Below are positions 44,822 to 53,031 of a DNA stretch of 64,000 nt, piece by piece. A program made the position numbers and the translations under genes. Under the pieces are notes generated by a model. It saw nothing but the letters and a program-made list of their open reading frames with translations. It was not told the origin of the DNA and searched no databases. The stretch's first letter is position 1; every line of letters starts with the position of its first letter. The stretch lies in the NCBI RefSeq assembly GCF_902506375.1, contig NZ_LR733284.1, forward strand, positions 686,071-750,070. The letters are read 5' to 3'. The DNA comes from Microbacterium sp. 8M (GTDB taxonomy: Bacteria; Actinomycetota; Actinomycetes; Actinomycetales; Microbacteriaceae).

Positions 44822-45874
44822 TCATGGTGACGCGCGCGTGTGGGCCCCATCGCGAACATCACCGTGGCGTGACTGGAGGTCGGCCCGTCGGTGAGATCGC
44901 AGGCGAACGTGCATGTGTTCGCCGGCGTTTTCTCGCTCGCGCTGGAGTTGCTTCCTCAACTGGGACAGCTGCAGCCCGTGCTCGAGCATGACCGATCTGC
45001 GGAGGCTGGCAACGGACCCGAAGCCGCTTTCCCGGGCGACCACGTCGAACAGGAGATCCGGCCGGGATCGCATCAAGGCCACCGCATGGTTGATCCGCGC
45101 AACGCGGAGCACCTCAGCAACGCTCTCTCCTCTTGCCGAGAAGACTCGCTCCAGCGTCCGACGCGAGACACACAGTTCCGAGGCGATGTGTTGGATGCCG
45201 ATGCCGGCATAAGCGTGGTCTCGGTCGATAAGTCGCCGCGCCCGCCCATGAAGGTCGAGATCGCCGGTGCTCGAGGTGTGGAACGCCTGCATCAGGGAAC
45301 GAGCCGTGTGGCGGGTGAGGTCGGAGAGGGCTTCCTTTGGCGCGCTAGAGGCTGCATCCGTCAACGAAGCCAGAGCCCACAGGTAGCCGAACGCTACCTG
45401 GTAGATGGGGGATGAGGTGCCCGATCTTCCGCTCAACAGCGTTTCGTCGAGCATCAGCGGGGCGACGTCGGAGCGGTGGAACGAGAAGAAGACCGCACGG
45501 GACCTGCGGCCGATCTCGATGGCGACCGTTGTCTGACCGGGGACGACAACATGCAGTCCGGCACCATGGATCGAACTTCTGCGCGCGTCGTCGGTGATCT
45601 CGGTGGATCCGCCTGCGATGAAGCAGAAAAGGTAGCGCTGCTGCCTTTGGGCGTCGATCCGCTTCCACGTCAGGCTCACGGGGCCGCCATCGATGCGGCT
45701 CACCGTCAGGGTATCGAGCGTGACGGAGGACACATGCGAATGCCGCAGGTGCCCCGAGACCACACGCAGCTCGCCCAGCTCAGACCCGACCGTCAAGAAG
45801 TGGTCATCCCGAACGTCGCGCAGGAGGTGATCCTCCAGCACAGCGCGACTGGTCACTCCGGTCTCCGATCTCAC
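44822..45874 (-). CDS. AraC-family regulator 2
   Basis: 350 residues. The N-terminal ~190 residues resemble the AraC-binding-like beta domain of the NphR/FeaR kind (LTVSRIDGGPVSLTWKRIDA, YLFCFIAGGSTEITDDARRS). The C-terminal AraC domain spans ~210-320 (YAGIGIQHIASELCVSRRTL, ERVFSARGESVAEVLRVARI, ESGFGSVASLRRSVMLEHG). Start is GTG 45874. It is downstream of Tat protein 2 on the same strand, separated by a strong terminator, and faces AraC1 with Tat1 in between. Ligand unknown. Confidence 0.85.
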   Translation of the reverse strand: MRSETGVTSRAVLEDHLLRDVRDDHFLTVGSELGELRVVSGHLRHSHVSSVTLDTLTVSRIDGGPVSLTWKRIDAQRQQRYLFCFIAGGSTEITDDARRSSIHGAGLHVVVPGQTTVAIEIGRRSRAVFFSFHRSDVAPLMLDETLLSGRSGTSSPIYQVAFGYLWALASLTDAASSAPKEALSDLTRHTARSLMQAFHTSSTGDLDLHGRARRLIDRDHAYAGIGIQHIASELCVSRRTLERVFSARGESVAEVLRVARINHAVALMRSRPDLLFDVVARESGFGSVASLRRSVMLEHGLQLSQLRKQLQRERENAGEHMHVRLRSHRRADLQSRHGDVRDGAHTRASP

Positions 45875-45930
45875 CCCTGCGTCATTCAGAAGGAGCGCGC
45901 ACAGAGCGAGAAGTGACGTGTGAACGCGAG

Positions 45931-45970
45931 AAGGCCGGTGCCGTCTCCTTGAAGTGACGGCACCGGCCTT
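45931..45970. terminator. Terminator downstream of Tat protein 2
   Basis: A 14-bp perfect stem (AAGGCCGGTGCCGT / ACGGCACCGGCCTT) with a 12-base loop, 12 bases beyond the stop of the minus-strand gene. The A/T ends on both sides allow action on either strand. Confidence 0.88.
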
Positions 45971-45982
45971 CCTTGCCGACGC

Positions 45983-46699
45983 TCAGGTCGCCGAGCAGCT
46001 TGCAACGCGGGGCGACGTGAGGAAGATGTCGTCCTGCGAGGTCGGCGTCGCCGCAGGCAGGTGGAAGTCATAGGTGAGCGTGTGCGTCCCGGCGGTGGGG
46101 AAGAAGTAGCTGAAGTTGTACGTGCCCCACGGATAGCTGTTCGTCGCCGTCCGGATCGGCAGCTGGGTCGCACCCGGAGTCTGATCGGCGTACGTGCTGA
46201 ACTTCGCCACGAGGTTCCCATCGATCGCGATGTCGACGAACTGCACCGTGCTCGCGCGAGTCGGAACGGGCTGCTGTTGCAGACCGCCGTGCTGTGCGAG
46301 ACCGTTGAGCACGAACGTGACGGTGGTGTTCGGCTTGCCGATCGTGATCGTCGTCGACGTCCGGACGGTCACCGGCGACGTGGTGGACGCGTTGTCCCGC
46401 AGCGAGACGAACACGTTGGACTGCTGTGGCTGAAGGCCTGTGCCGCCCCACCCGTTGAGGTTGGCGGCACCGGTCAGGCCACCGCTCACCGGGCTCTGAG
46501 TGATCCAGGTCGACTCCGCCGGGATCTCGGCGCACGGCGTGACGACACTCGCCGCGGCCAGCGGTGTGGCGGCCGCTACCGCGATCACGGGCACCGACCA
46601 TGCGGCGCCCCGTACGAGCGTGCGTCGGCTCACGCCGCGCGGCTCGCTCGCGTTGTCAACCACGAACTCCGGAATATCAATGCCGTGACCCTGCGTCAT
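45983..46699 (-). CDS. Tat-exported hypothetical protein 2
   Basis: 238 residues with a Tat signal SRRTLVRGAAWSVPVIAVAA (residues ~23-42, cleavage near AAA-SVV). The mature domain is beta-rich with two cysteines, one near its start (VTPCAEIPAES) and one at its end (RVASCSAT), which could close a disulfide. It has sandwich-like repeats (SVNVFVSLRDNAS region, GTYNFSYFFPTAGTHTLTYD). ATG 46699 is chosen after GAGGAC, since an upstream frame adds unrelated residues. No known domain recognised; it may be a surface or adhesin component. Confidence 0.8.
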   Translation of the reverse strand: MTQGHGIDIPEFVVDNASEPRGVSRRTLVRGAAWSVPVIAVAAATPLAAASVVTPCAEIPAESTWITQSPVSGGLTGAANLNGWGGTGLQPQQSNVFVSLRDNASTTSPVTVRTSTTITIGKPNTTVTFVLNGLAQHGGLQQQPVPTRASTVQFVDIAIDGNLVAKFSTYADQTPGATQLPIRTATNSYPWGTYNFSYFFPTAGTHTLTYDFHLPAATPTSQDDIFLTSPRVASCSAT

Positions 46700-46977
46700 G
46701 AACGTGTCCTCTTCTCCAGTCGGGGGTGAGCCGGGAGCGTCGGAGTCGGACGCTCCCGGCTGGCCGTCACGATATTCCGGTCCGATGGCGACGAACCGCC
46801 CCGCACCTGCGTCCACCCGCCATTTGGCGGATACCGGAACATCCCCGCCGCAATCTGCACCGTGCGACGCCGCACTCCGACACTCCGACGGCGTGGTGCC
46901 GCCTTTGGGGTTCTCTGTCCTGCCAAGGTGCGGACAAACGCGGCAGCGATCAGCACGACCACGACTGAGGAGGAACC

Positions 46978-47373
46978 ATGCAAACCCCGACCACCGTCAA
47001 GATCTCGTTCTGGATCTTCTTGATCGGTCTCATCCTGGATCTCGTCGCCGGAGTGCTCGTGATCCTCAGCGGCATCGCGCTCCTGGCCAGCGACTCCTCG
47101 GCGACGGCTGAAGGCACCACGGCCGGCGGTGCAGTGTTCATCACCGCGGGCGTCGTCGCCCTGATCCTCGCACTGGTGCAGCTGCTGATCCTGTGGAAGA
47201 TGAAGGCCGGACGCAACTGGGCACGCGTCGTGCTGACCGTGCTCGAGGTGCTCTCGCTCGGGTCGCTGTTCACCGGTACCAGCGGGATGGGGATCATCGC
47301 GCTCGTGCTCGGCGTCGTGGCAGTCGTGCTCATGTGGGTGCCGGCGTCCAATGCATACTTCCGAAAGGCCTGA
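46978..47373 (+). CDS. Small four-helix membrane protein
   Basis: 131 residues with four membrane segments (FWIFLIGLILDLVAGVLVIL, GAVFITAGVVALILALVQLL, then VVLTVLEVLSLGSL and GIIALVLGVVAVVLMW). GAGGAGGAACC gives a strong ribosome binding site for ATG 46978. It resembles unnamed four-helix proteins of actinobacteria; no function is known. It is divergent from Tat protein 2 and ends at a shared terminator facing the thioester-protein gene. Confidence 0.75.
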   Translation: MQTPTTVKISFWIFLIGLILDLVAGVLVILSGIALLASDSSATAEGTTAGGAVFITAGVVALILALVQLLILWKMKAGRNWARVVLTVLEVLSLGSLFTGTSGMGIIALVLGVVAVVLMWVPASNAYFRKA

Positions 47374-47411
47374 CCCGAAGCACTCATGAAGTTCGCACGA
47401 CGAGAGGCACC

Positions 47412-47450
47412 AGAACGGCGCCGCTCTGCCCACCAGAGCGGCGCCGTTCT
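47412..47450. terminator. Bidirectional terminator between convergent genes
   Basis: AGAACGGCGCCGCTCT and AGAGCGGCGCCGTTCT form a perfect 16-bp stem with a seven-base loop, flanked by A-rich and T-rich ends. It lies 38 bases after the small membrane protein and 15 bases after the minus-strand thioester gene. Confidence 0.92.
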
Positions 47451-47465
47451 CCTACTTCTGCCGGA

Positions 47466-48506
47466 TCAGGCCGGGACGACCAGTATCTGGCTCTGCGCGT
47501 GGCTGCCGCCCGTCGGAGTACCGCAGACCGTCGTGGACTCCGAGGTGATCAGGCCGGTGATGCCGCTCTGCGTGCCGCGCATGCCCGCGTTGATCTGGTC
47601 GATGAGGTACCAATACACCGCCGCACTGTTGGGCGTCTGGAAGTTCCAGTTCGCATCGAAGGTCAGGTCGGTGTAGCGCCAGATCGCGTACTGTGTGCCC
47701 TCGATCGCGTCGTTCGCGCTGAGCGGCGCCGTGAAGGGACGCCCCGCCGCTGCTGCGTTCGCGGCGACGGCGGTGGTCAATGCGGCGAGGGTCACCGCGG
47801 GGTAGCTGTTCTGGATGATCCAGAGCACCTTGCTGTAGATGTCGGCGCTGCCGGTCAAGTAGTTGCTGCCGAGATAAGTGCCGAGGCCTCCGGCGGTCGC
47901 CGCCATGTTCGACTTCGCCGAGACGTTGTGCTCGACGCAGTACGAGTAGTAGTCCGGCGTTCCCGGGCTGGCCGGGTCCGCCGGCGTGGTGGTGTAGACG
48001 CCGTGGATCCCGGTGCCGGCGTAGCCCTGCTGCTTGGCGCCCATCCACAGCCCCGAGACCATGACCGGGATGCTCGCGGTCGCGCCGTTCGGCGAGATCT
48101 GGCCGAGCACCGTGTAGGTGCCGGGGGTCGAGCTGGTGATGATGTGGTTCGTGAGGTCGACGACGCCGTTCGCGTCCGAGACGAACGTCTTCGGCGCGGT
48201 GGTGTTGTCGTCCCAGTGGAACGACGACTGCCCGGCGGGGGCCGCAGGCGGAAGCGTCACGATGATCGCCTGGTTCGCGACCGGCGTCCCGTTGTTCGTG
48301 ATCGTGAAGGCGATGCTGCCGATCGGCGTGCAGACGCCCGTGGGCACCGGCTGGGTGCCGGGCGTGATCACGACGCCGTTCGACGCGGCGTACGCCGGCA
48401 CCGCGGTCGCCGCTGCGATGACCGGCAGCGACCAGGCTGCGCCCTTGACGATCGTGCGTCGCGTGAAGGCCTTCTTCGGCCCGTGCTCGTTGTCGAGCTG
48501 TCCCAT
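47466..48506 (-). CDS. Tat-exported thioester-domain (TED) protein
   Basis: 346 residues. Tat signal FTRRTIVKGAAWSLPVIAAA at residues 14-33, cleaved near AYA-ASN. Residues ~55-150 look like a bacterial Ig-like domain. Residues ~165-330 match the thioester domain of Gram-positive adhesins: YSYCVEHN gives Cys190 and GTQYAIWRYTD gives Gln272, which in that family form an internal Cys-Gln thioester that bonds covalently to host or surface partners. Cys59 and Cys328 could form a disulfide. No LPXTG or membrane anchor is present, so it is secreted or held non-covalently. ATG 48506 has GGGGAG upstream. Confidence 0.78.
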   Translation of the reverse strand: MGQLDNEHGPKKAFTRRTIVKGAAWSLPVIAAATAVPAYAASNGVVITPGTQPVPTGVCTPIGSIAFTITNNGTPVANQAIIVTLPPAAPAGQSSFHWDDNTTAPKTFVSDANGVVDLTNHIITSSTPGTYTVLGQISPNGATASIPVMVSGLWMGAKQQGYAGTGIHGVYTTTPADPASPGTPDYYSYCVEHNVSAKSNMAATAGGLGTYLGSNYLTGSADIYSKVLWIIQNSYPAVTLAALTTAVAANAAAAGRPFTAPLSANDAIEGTQYAIWRYTDLTFDANWNFQTPNSAAVYWYLIDQINAGMRGTQSGITGLITSESTTVCGTPTGGSHAQSQILVVPA

Positions 48507-48740
48507 GCTGATACTCCCCTTTACAGGCGCTGGCCGGAGTGCCACCGTCCACATGAGAGAAGGAGTGAACACGCGCGTGAAGGTGACGCGACGCGAGGGA
48601 GCAGGAGCCTTGACCGAGTCCTGACGGGACACGAATCCACTGGCCCTTGGAAGAACCGACCGTCACCAAATGATCACCGTGGACTCCTTTTCATACGGCG
48701 CCGCATGCCCGCGCGCGCCGGATCCTGGGGAGGGAATCTG

Positions 48741-49088
48741 ATGACCGAGGTGCAGAACACGACGGTGAAGAACGCGCTGGGCCGCTTGGCCGCGCTGGAC
48801 GAGGAGGGTTTCCTCGACGCGTTCGCGCCGAACGGCTTCGTGGACGACTGGGGGTCGATCTACCGCGGTCGGGCGGAGATCGACGCATGGAGCAGCCGGG
48901 AGCTCATCGGCGCGCGCGGAGTGCTCACGGTCACGGGCGTCGACGAGGGTGCGATGGCACCAGAGTCGGGCCAGGAGCGCGTCGTCGTCATCGGCGACTG
49001 GCGCTCGTCCTTCGCGAACGGCCCGAGCCGGTTCGAGTTCCTCGTCGTGGACGGGCTCATCTCGTCGATGACGATCCGCGCCGCATGA
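48741..49088 (+). CDS. SnoaL-like / NTF2-fold small protein
   Basis: 115 residues of the NTF2-like superfamily: ALGRLAALDEEGFLDAFAPN, DDWGSIYRGRAEIDAWSSRE, VVVIGDWRSSFANGPSRFEF. Members are small-molecule binding proteins or enzymes, so the role is not readable. GGGGAGGGAATCTG gives a good ribosome site for ATG 48741. It is divergent from the thioester gene; the 234-bp gap between them must hold both promoters. Confidence 0.78.
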   Translation: MTEVQNTTVKNALGRLAALDEEGFLDAFAPNGFVDDWGSIYRGRAEIDAWSSRELIGARGVLTVTGVDEGAMAPESGQERVVVIGDWRSSFANGPSRFEFLVVDGLISSMTIRAA

Positions 49089-49119
49089 GCGGGCTGTCCG
49101 CCGACCGCGGAGCTCGGGC

Positions 49120-49159
49120 AACAACGGCGTGACCGTCAGCGGAGCAGTCAGACACCCCT
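49120..49159 (+). pseudogene. 40-bp displaced copy of the Tat protein 1 gene end
   Basis: Identical to 44421-44460 but for one base (A for C), so it copies the last 13 codons (NNGVTVSGAVSHP) without the stop. It lies alone in the 161-bp gap after the SnoaL-like gene and has no function I can see. Confidence 0.85.
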
Positions 49160-49249
49160 CACATCATGATCCCTCGTCGTCTCAGCGCGCACTGGCGCAG
49201 AGGCTGCGGAGCTTTCTGAGCGTGTCTCGCGGCGGGCGGTGGCTGTCGA

Positions 49250-51034
49250 CTACGGGACCACGAACCGGTAGGTCATGTCCGCCGGGTCCGGCCCCATCGG
49301 GTCGTACGGTGCCGCGGGGTCGTAGACGTCGAGGTTGTGCTCCCAGAGTGGCCCCCAGTAGCCGTCCTTGTCGATATAGCGCATCGTGAACCAGTACCAG
49401 CCGTACGAGTCGACGAGCAGGCGACGCTTGGCATACCCGTTGTCATCGAGTGCCACGAATGCGGTGTTGCCCTCCATCGTCGTGACGTAGATCGTCCCGT
49501 TGGCAGGCCCACGGAACTCGACGATGAGGCCCGTGGTCTTGGCCTGAGTCACGGTGAGGTCTTCGGAGCCCGTGACGTTCTCGAACCCGAGCACCTCGAT
49601 GGGGAGGATGGTGAACGTGCCCTCGGTCGCCGGAGACGAGGCCGAGTCGGTGTAGGTCCATGCCTGGTACGTGTAGTCGCCGGCCGGGAGTTCGAGGCCG
49701 CGCGGGTCGAAGGACCAGGATCCGTCCGCTCCGACCGTCGGCGTGTACCGCGACGAGTCGAGCTGCACGGCGACCTTGTTGCCCGGCGTCGTCTTCCCTG
49801 TGATCACCGGGGCGAGGTATCCGGTGCTCGCAGGGCTGTCGATGCCGGGTGAGGATCCGGGGGTGCCCGGCGCCGGTGTGGACGTTCCCGTCGGATCAGG
49901 GGTCGACTGCCCAGGAGCGGGGCCGGGATCCGGCACGCCCTTGGCCGGGTCGGGGCGTGGCTGGTACTCGAGCGTGTACCGGGCGGCGATGCCCTGGTCG
50001 GCTGGATCGATCTGCCCAGGAGTCCCCACAGGCACGATCGGCGACGAGGGGTCCAGCGGATCACGGGTCACGGGAGGGGCTGCGGGCCCCGGTGCCACCG
50101 GTGCCGTCTGCACCAGGGTCGGTTCCGGTGCCGCCGCCGCCGGACCGACGGTGAAGAGGGGCGCGATGATGAGACCACCGGCGGTGACCGCGGCTATCCC
50201 GCCGCCGATCAACCAGGTGAGAGCGCCGGTGCCGGCGACGACGGCAAGGGCGGTCGCCGTGGTCGCGGACGACAGCGACGCCGTCGCCGCACCGATACCC
50301 GCAGAGCCCAGAAGGACACCCAGCGTGGTGCCCTGAAGCCGTGCTGCGCCACCGCGGAGGCTGCCCAGAAGCACGCGGCAGTCTGCGCACTCCGCGAGGT
50401 GCAGATCGACCTCCGCGATCAAGCCCGCGTTACGCGGCTCGGTGAGGTACTGCGGGAAGAGGCGGGCGACATGGGTGGTGTCGTCGCGCAGCACATCAGG
50501 AATCTGTCGGCTCAGCCACTGGAACTTCAGCCCCGTCCGAGCCCGGCGCTGCAGAGCGGATACCGCATTGGGCTTGATCCTCAGCTCACGCGCGATCTCC
50601 GGACGCCCTGCCTCGACGACCTCTGCGAGCCAGAGGACCCGTTGCCAGCGCTCGGGCAATGCCTGCAATGCCTCGAGAACGTCGGCCGCATCGCTGTCGG
50701 TCTCGGCGAGACTCAGCGCATCGCGCTCGTCGATCGCATCGATCTCATCCGTGAAGGCGAGCTGGTCGGCATCCTTGGACCAGCGGATCGCCGTGTTGCG
50801 CATCACTGTCTTCAGGTACGACCGGAACGCGAACTGGGGTCCGGCGTCGGTCGTCGTCACCTGCTGGTAGATCGCGAGGAACGACTCGGAGACCAGATCC
50901 TCCGCTCTGGCCGGTGAGAGGCGGTGGGCGTAGCGGTGCGCCGCACCCGAATGCCGTTCCCAGAGCGCGGCATAGGCGGACCGGTCGCCGTCGCGCAGAG
51001 CGGCAAGCAGTTCGGCGTCGGAACGAGTATCCAA
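49250..51034 (-). CDS. Sigma-70 family factor fused to anti-sigma, membrane and external domains
   Basis: 594 residues. Residues ~15-85 are sigma region 2 (SAYAALWERHSGAAHRYAHR, SFLAIYQQ, FRSYLKTVMRNTAIR) and ~117-175 are region 4 (LPERWQRVLWLAEVVEAGRP, IARELRIKPNAVSALQRRAR). A zinc-finger of zf-HC2 type follows (DLHLAECADCRVL: His212, Cys216, Cys219). One or two membrane segments lie at ~237-297. Then come a Pro-rich linker, an Ig-like domain (~390-470) and an unrecognised domain (to 594). ECF sigma factors and anti-sigma factors are normally separate; joined, the sigma would be held at the membrane and need proteolysis to act. Start TTG 51034 follows GGGAGG. Confidence 0.85.
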   Translation of the reverse strand: MDTRSDAELLAALRDGDRSAYAALWERHSGAAHRYAHRLSPARAEDLVSESFLAIYQQVTTTDAGPQFAFRSYLKTVMRNTAIRWSKDADQLAFTDEIDAIDERDALSLAETDSDAADVLEALQALPERWQRVLWLAEVVEAGRPEIARELRIKPNAVSALQRRARTGLKFQWLSRQIPDVLRDDTTHVARLFPQYLTEPRNAGLIAEVDLHLAECADCRVLLGSLRGGAARLQGTTLGVLLGSAGIGAATASLSSATTATALAVVAGTGALTWLIGGGIAAVTAGGLIIAPLFTVGPAAAAPEPTLVQTAPVAPGPAAPPVTRDPLDPSSPIVPVGTPGQIDPADQGIAARYTLEYQPRPDPAKGVPDPGPAPGQSTPDPTGTSTPAPGTPGSSPGIDSPASTGYLAPVITGKTTPGNKVAVQLDSSRYTPTVGADGSWSFDPRGLELPAGDYTYQAWTYTDSASSPATEGTFTILPIEVLGFENVTGSEDLTVTQAKTTGLIVEFRGPANGTIYVTTMEGNTAFVALDDNGYAKRRLLVDSYGWYWFTMRYIDKDGYWGPLWEHNLDVYDPAAPYDPMGPDPADMTYRFVVP

Positions 51035-51164
51035 CGATCCCTCCCGGAAGCGAGGAGCGACCGGCTTGCTCGGGCTTGGCGAGATCCAGTCGAAGGCGAT
51101 GCTGCGCGGGAACGCGCGCGACTAGTGCTGAATCTATCGGAAACCACCGGGCGGGCTCGGACCT

Positions 51165-51300
51165 GCCTGTCGGCGGGAACGCGAACTGCGGGCGCACCTC
51201 GATCGTCGTGACCTGCTGGAAAAGGCGAGGAACGCCTCGGAGACCGGATCCTCCGCGCACGACGGCGGGAGCCGGTGCGCATAGGGCAGGGCGAGGCTCT
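51165..51300 (-). pseudogene. Decayed copy of the sigma gene 5' part
   Basis: On the minus strand the frames read YAHRLPPSCAEDPVSEAFLAF and then, after a frameshift, LFQQVTTIEVRPQFAFP, matching YAHRLSPARAEDLVSESFLAI and IYQQVTTTDAGPQFAF of the intact gene. It lies directly upstream of that gene, in the same orientation. No start codon or complete domain survives. The rest of the 547-bp gap up to 51581 shows no gene; AT-rich bases at 51465-51550 are the likely promoter region of the next gene. Confidence 0.75.
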
Positions 51301-51581
51301 GCACGACGGCTGCAACCAAGCGAACGGTCCGACGTCGGCGGATCCGGCCCCTGCTCCTGGTGTGACGGACTGGGTGCCGGACGGGTGCGGATGCGCGGAG
51401 TCCGTCAGCCCGGGCGGGGGGGGTACACAACGGCTCATACCGAAGGAGTGCGGAAGCGTCGAAAAGTGACGAATCGAGATTTTCCCACCGCACGCTTGCC
51501 GGTGTCCTGGTCCGATATTCCGAACCCCACGCGGAATACTGGCGTGGGATAATGACGCCCTGGGGAAAAAGGACCGGGGAC

Positions 51582-53030
51582 ATGGGCAGAGTCGCGGGGG
51601 TCGTATCGCGCGTTCGTGGCGCCCTGCCCACGGCGTGGGCCGTCACCTGGCAGTGGGTGCTCATCGCCGCCGGCGTGGCGTGCGCGGTCTACCTCCTGCT
51701 GGAGCACGCGAACACCGCATCCGTGGTGACGGCTGCGGCGCTCGCCGCGCTCATCGTGGGCGTCGTGCTCACCTGGTCGGTGCCGCTGGCGATCGCCCTG
51801 ATGGCGGCGCCGATCGCGTTCGTCACCGAGCGGCTCGCGCTCGGCGGCGCAGACCTGACCGTCTCCGATGCGGCGCTGGCCGCCGGCTTCGGGACCGTGG
51901 TGCTGCTGGGAAGCCGTCGATTCAGCCCGCCCCTGCGCGCGATGCTCTGGCTCAATGCCATCTATCAATTCAGCACCCTCTTCACGGTGATCGCGAACCC
52001 GTACCCGCAGAACACCGTCGAGTGGTTCCACGCCTGGCTGCTGATCTCGGGCGCGCTCGTGGTCGGCTGGGGGCTCGGCCGGGCGGGCTACGCACGGCTG
52101 AGCGCGATCCTGCTCCTGGCGATGCTGGCGCTCATCGCGGCAGGAACCTTCGCGACGGCCGCGCTCAACGCTCTGCAGGGGCACGGCCTCGACGCCGTGT
52201 ATCCCGTGTGGCCATGGCCGATGCACAAGAACGCCGCGGGGGGTGCGCTGGCACTCGGTGTCTTCCTGGCGTACGCGCGGCCCGACTGGCTGGGGCTCGC
52301 CCGCCGCTGGACCGTGACGCTCGTGGTCGCGTTCGGCGCGGCGCTGCTGCTCACCCAGTCCCGTCAGGCGATCGCGGGGCTGCTCGCCGCACTGTTCGTC
52401 CTGATCGTCCGCCGCGGAGCGGCCGGTCACGCCGTGTTCATCACCATCCTCGCCGTTCCCGCCGTCGTCCTCATCGTGCAGAGCGTGATCGAGCAGTTCG
52501 CGTCGGGCAACGAGTTCAACTCCGCGTACGCGCGTCTGGACTGGATGCGCGAGGTCTATGCGCTGTGGAAGCTGTCGCCCATCTTCGGACACGGCCTGCG
52601 GTACTGGTACGTGCACCCGTGGGCCCACTTCCAGCCTCCCCAGGCCGAGCTCGAGGTGGCGGCCTCGGCCGGCGTGGTCGGACTCCTCGGATTCGCGATC
52701 ATGTGGGGCGGGTTCGTCGTCGTACTGTGGCGGGTCGCGCCCCGATACGGCGCCGTTGCGCTGGGGGCGGTCGTGTTGCGCATCACGGCGGCGCAGTTCG
52801 ACCTGTTCTGGGTCGCCGCGCAGGTCTCGGTGCCCTTCCTCATCGCGGGCATCTGCCTGGGCGCGCAGGCACTCGCGGTCTCGCGGGGAGAAGGCCGGTA
52901 CTGGGCGCCGCCGAAGGATGCGCGGCAGAGCCCGTCCGAACGCCGGGCCGCGGCCCGGCGCTCGACAGCCGAAGAGCGGCGGGAACGCCGTTTGTATGAT
53001 CTTGCTCATTCATCGACCCCGAAGGGCTGA
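51582..53030 (+). CDS. Second Wzy-like O-antigen polymerase/ligase
   Basis: 482 residues, about twelve membrane segments. The Wzy_C features are HKNAAGGALALGVFL, LLLTQSRQAIAGLL and AYARLDWMREVYALWKLSPIFGHG, given here in part. The last ~60 residues are a charged cytoplasmic tail (SPSERRAAARRSTAEERRER). ATG 51582 follows AAAAAGGA; ATG 51552 is a weaker alternative. It is followed after one base by the BY-kinase gene, so polymerisation and length control are linked. It could serve a second polymer or act as a ligase. Confidence 0.85.
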   Translation: MGRVAGVVSRVRGALPTAWAVTWQWVLIAAGVACAVYLLLEHANTASVVTAAALAALIVGVVLTWSVPLAIALMAAPIAFVTERLALGGADLTVSDAALAAGFGTVVLLGSRRFSPPLRAMLWLNAIYQFSTLFTVIANPYPQNTVEWFHAWLLISGALVVGWGLGRAGYARLSAILLLAMLALIAAGTFATAALNALQGHGLDAVYPVWPWPMHKNAAGGALALGVFLAYARPDWLGLARRWTVTLVVAFGAALLLTQSRQAIAGLLAALFVLIVRRGAAGHAVFITILAVPAVVLIVQSVIEQFASGNEFNSAYARLDWMREVYALWKLSPIFGHGLRYWYVHPWAHFQPPQAELEVAASAGVVGLLGFAIMWGGFVVVLWRVAPRYGAVALGAVVLRITAAQFDLFWVAAQVSVPFLIAGICLGAQALAVSRGEGRYWAPPKDARQSPSERRAAARRSTAEERRERRLYDLAHSSTPKG

Positions 53031-53031
53031 C

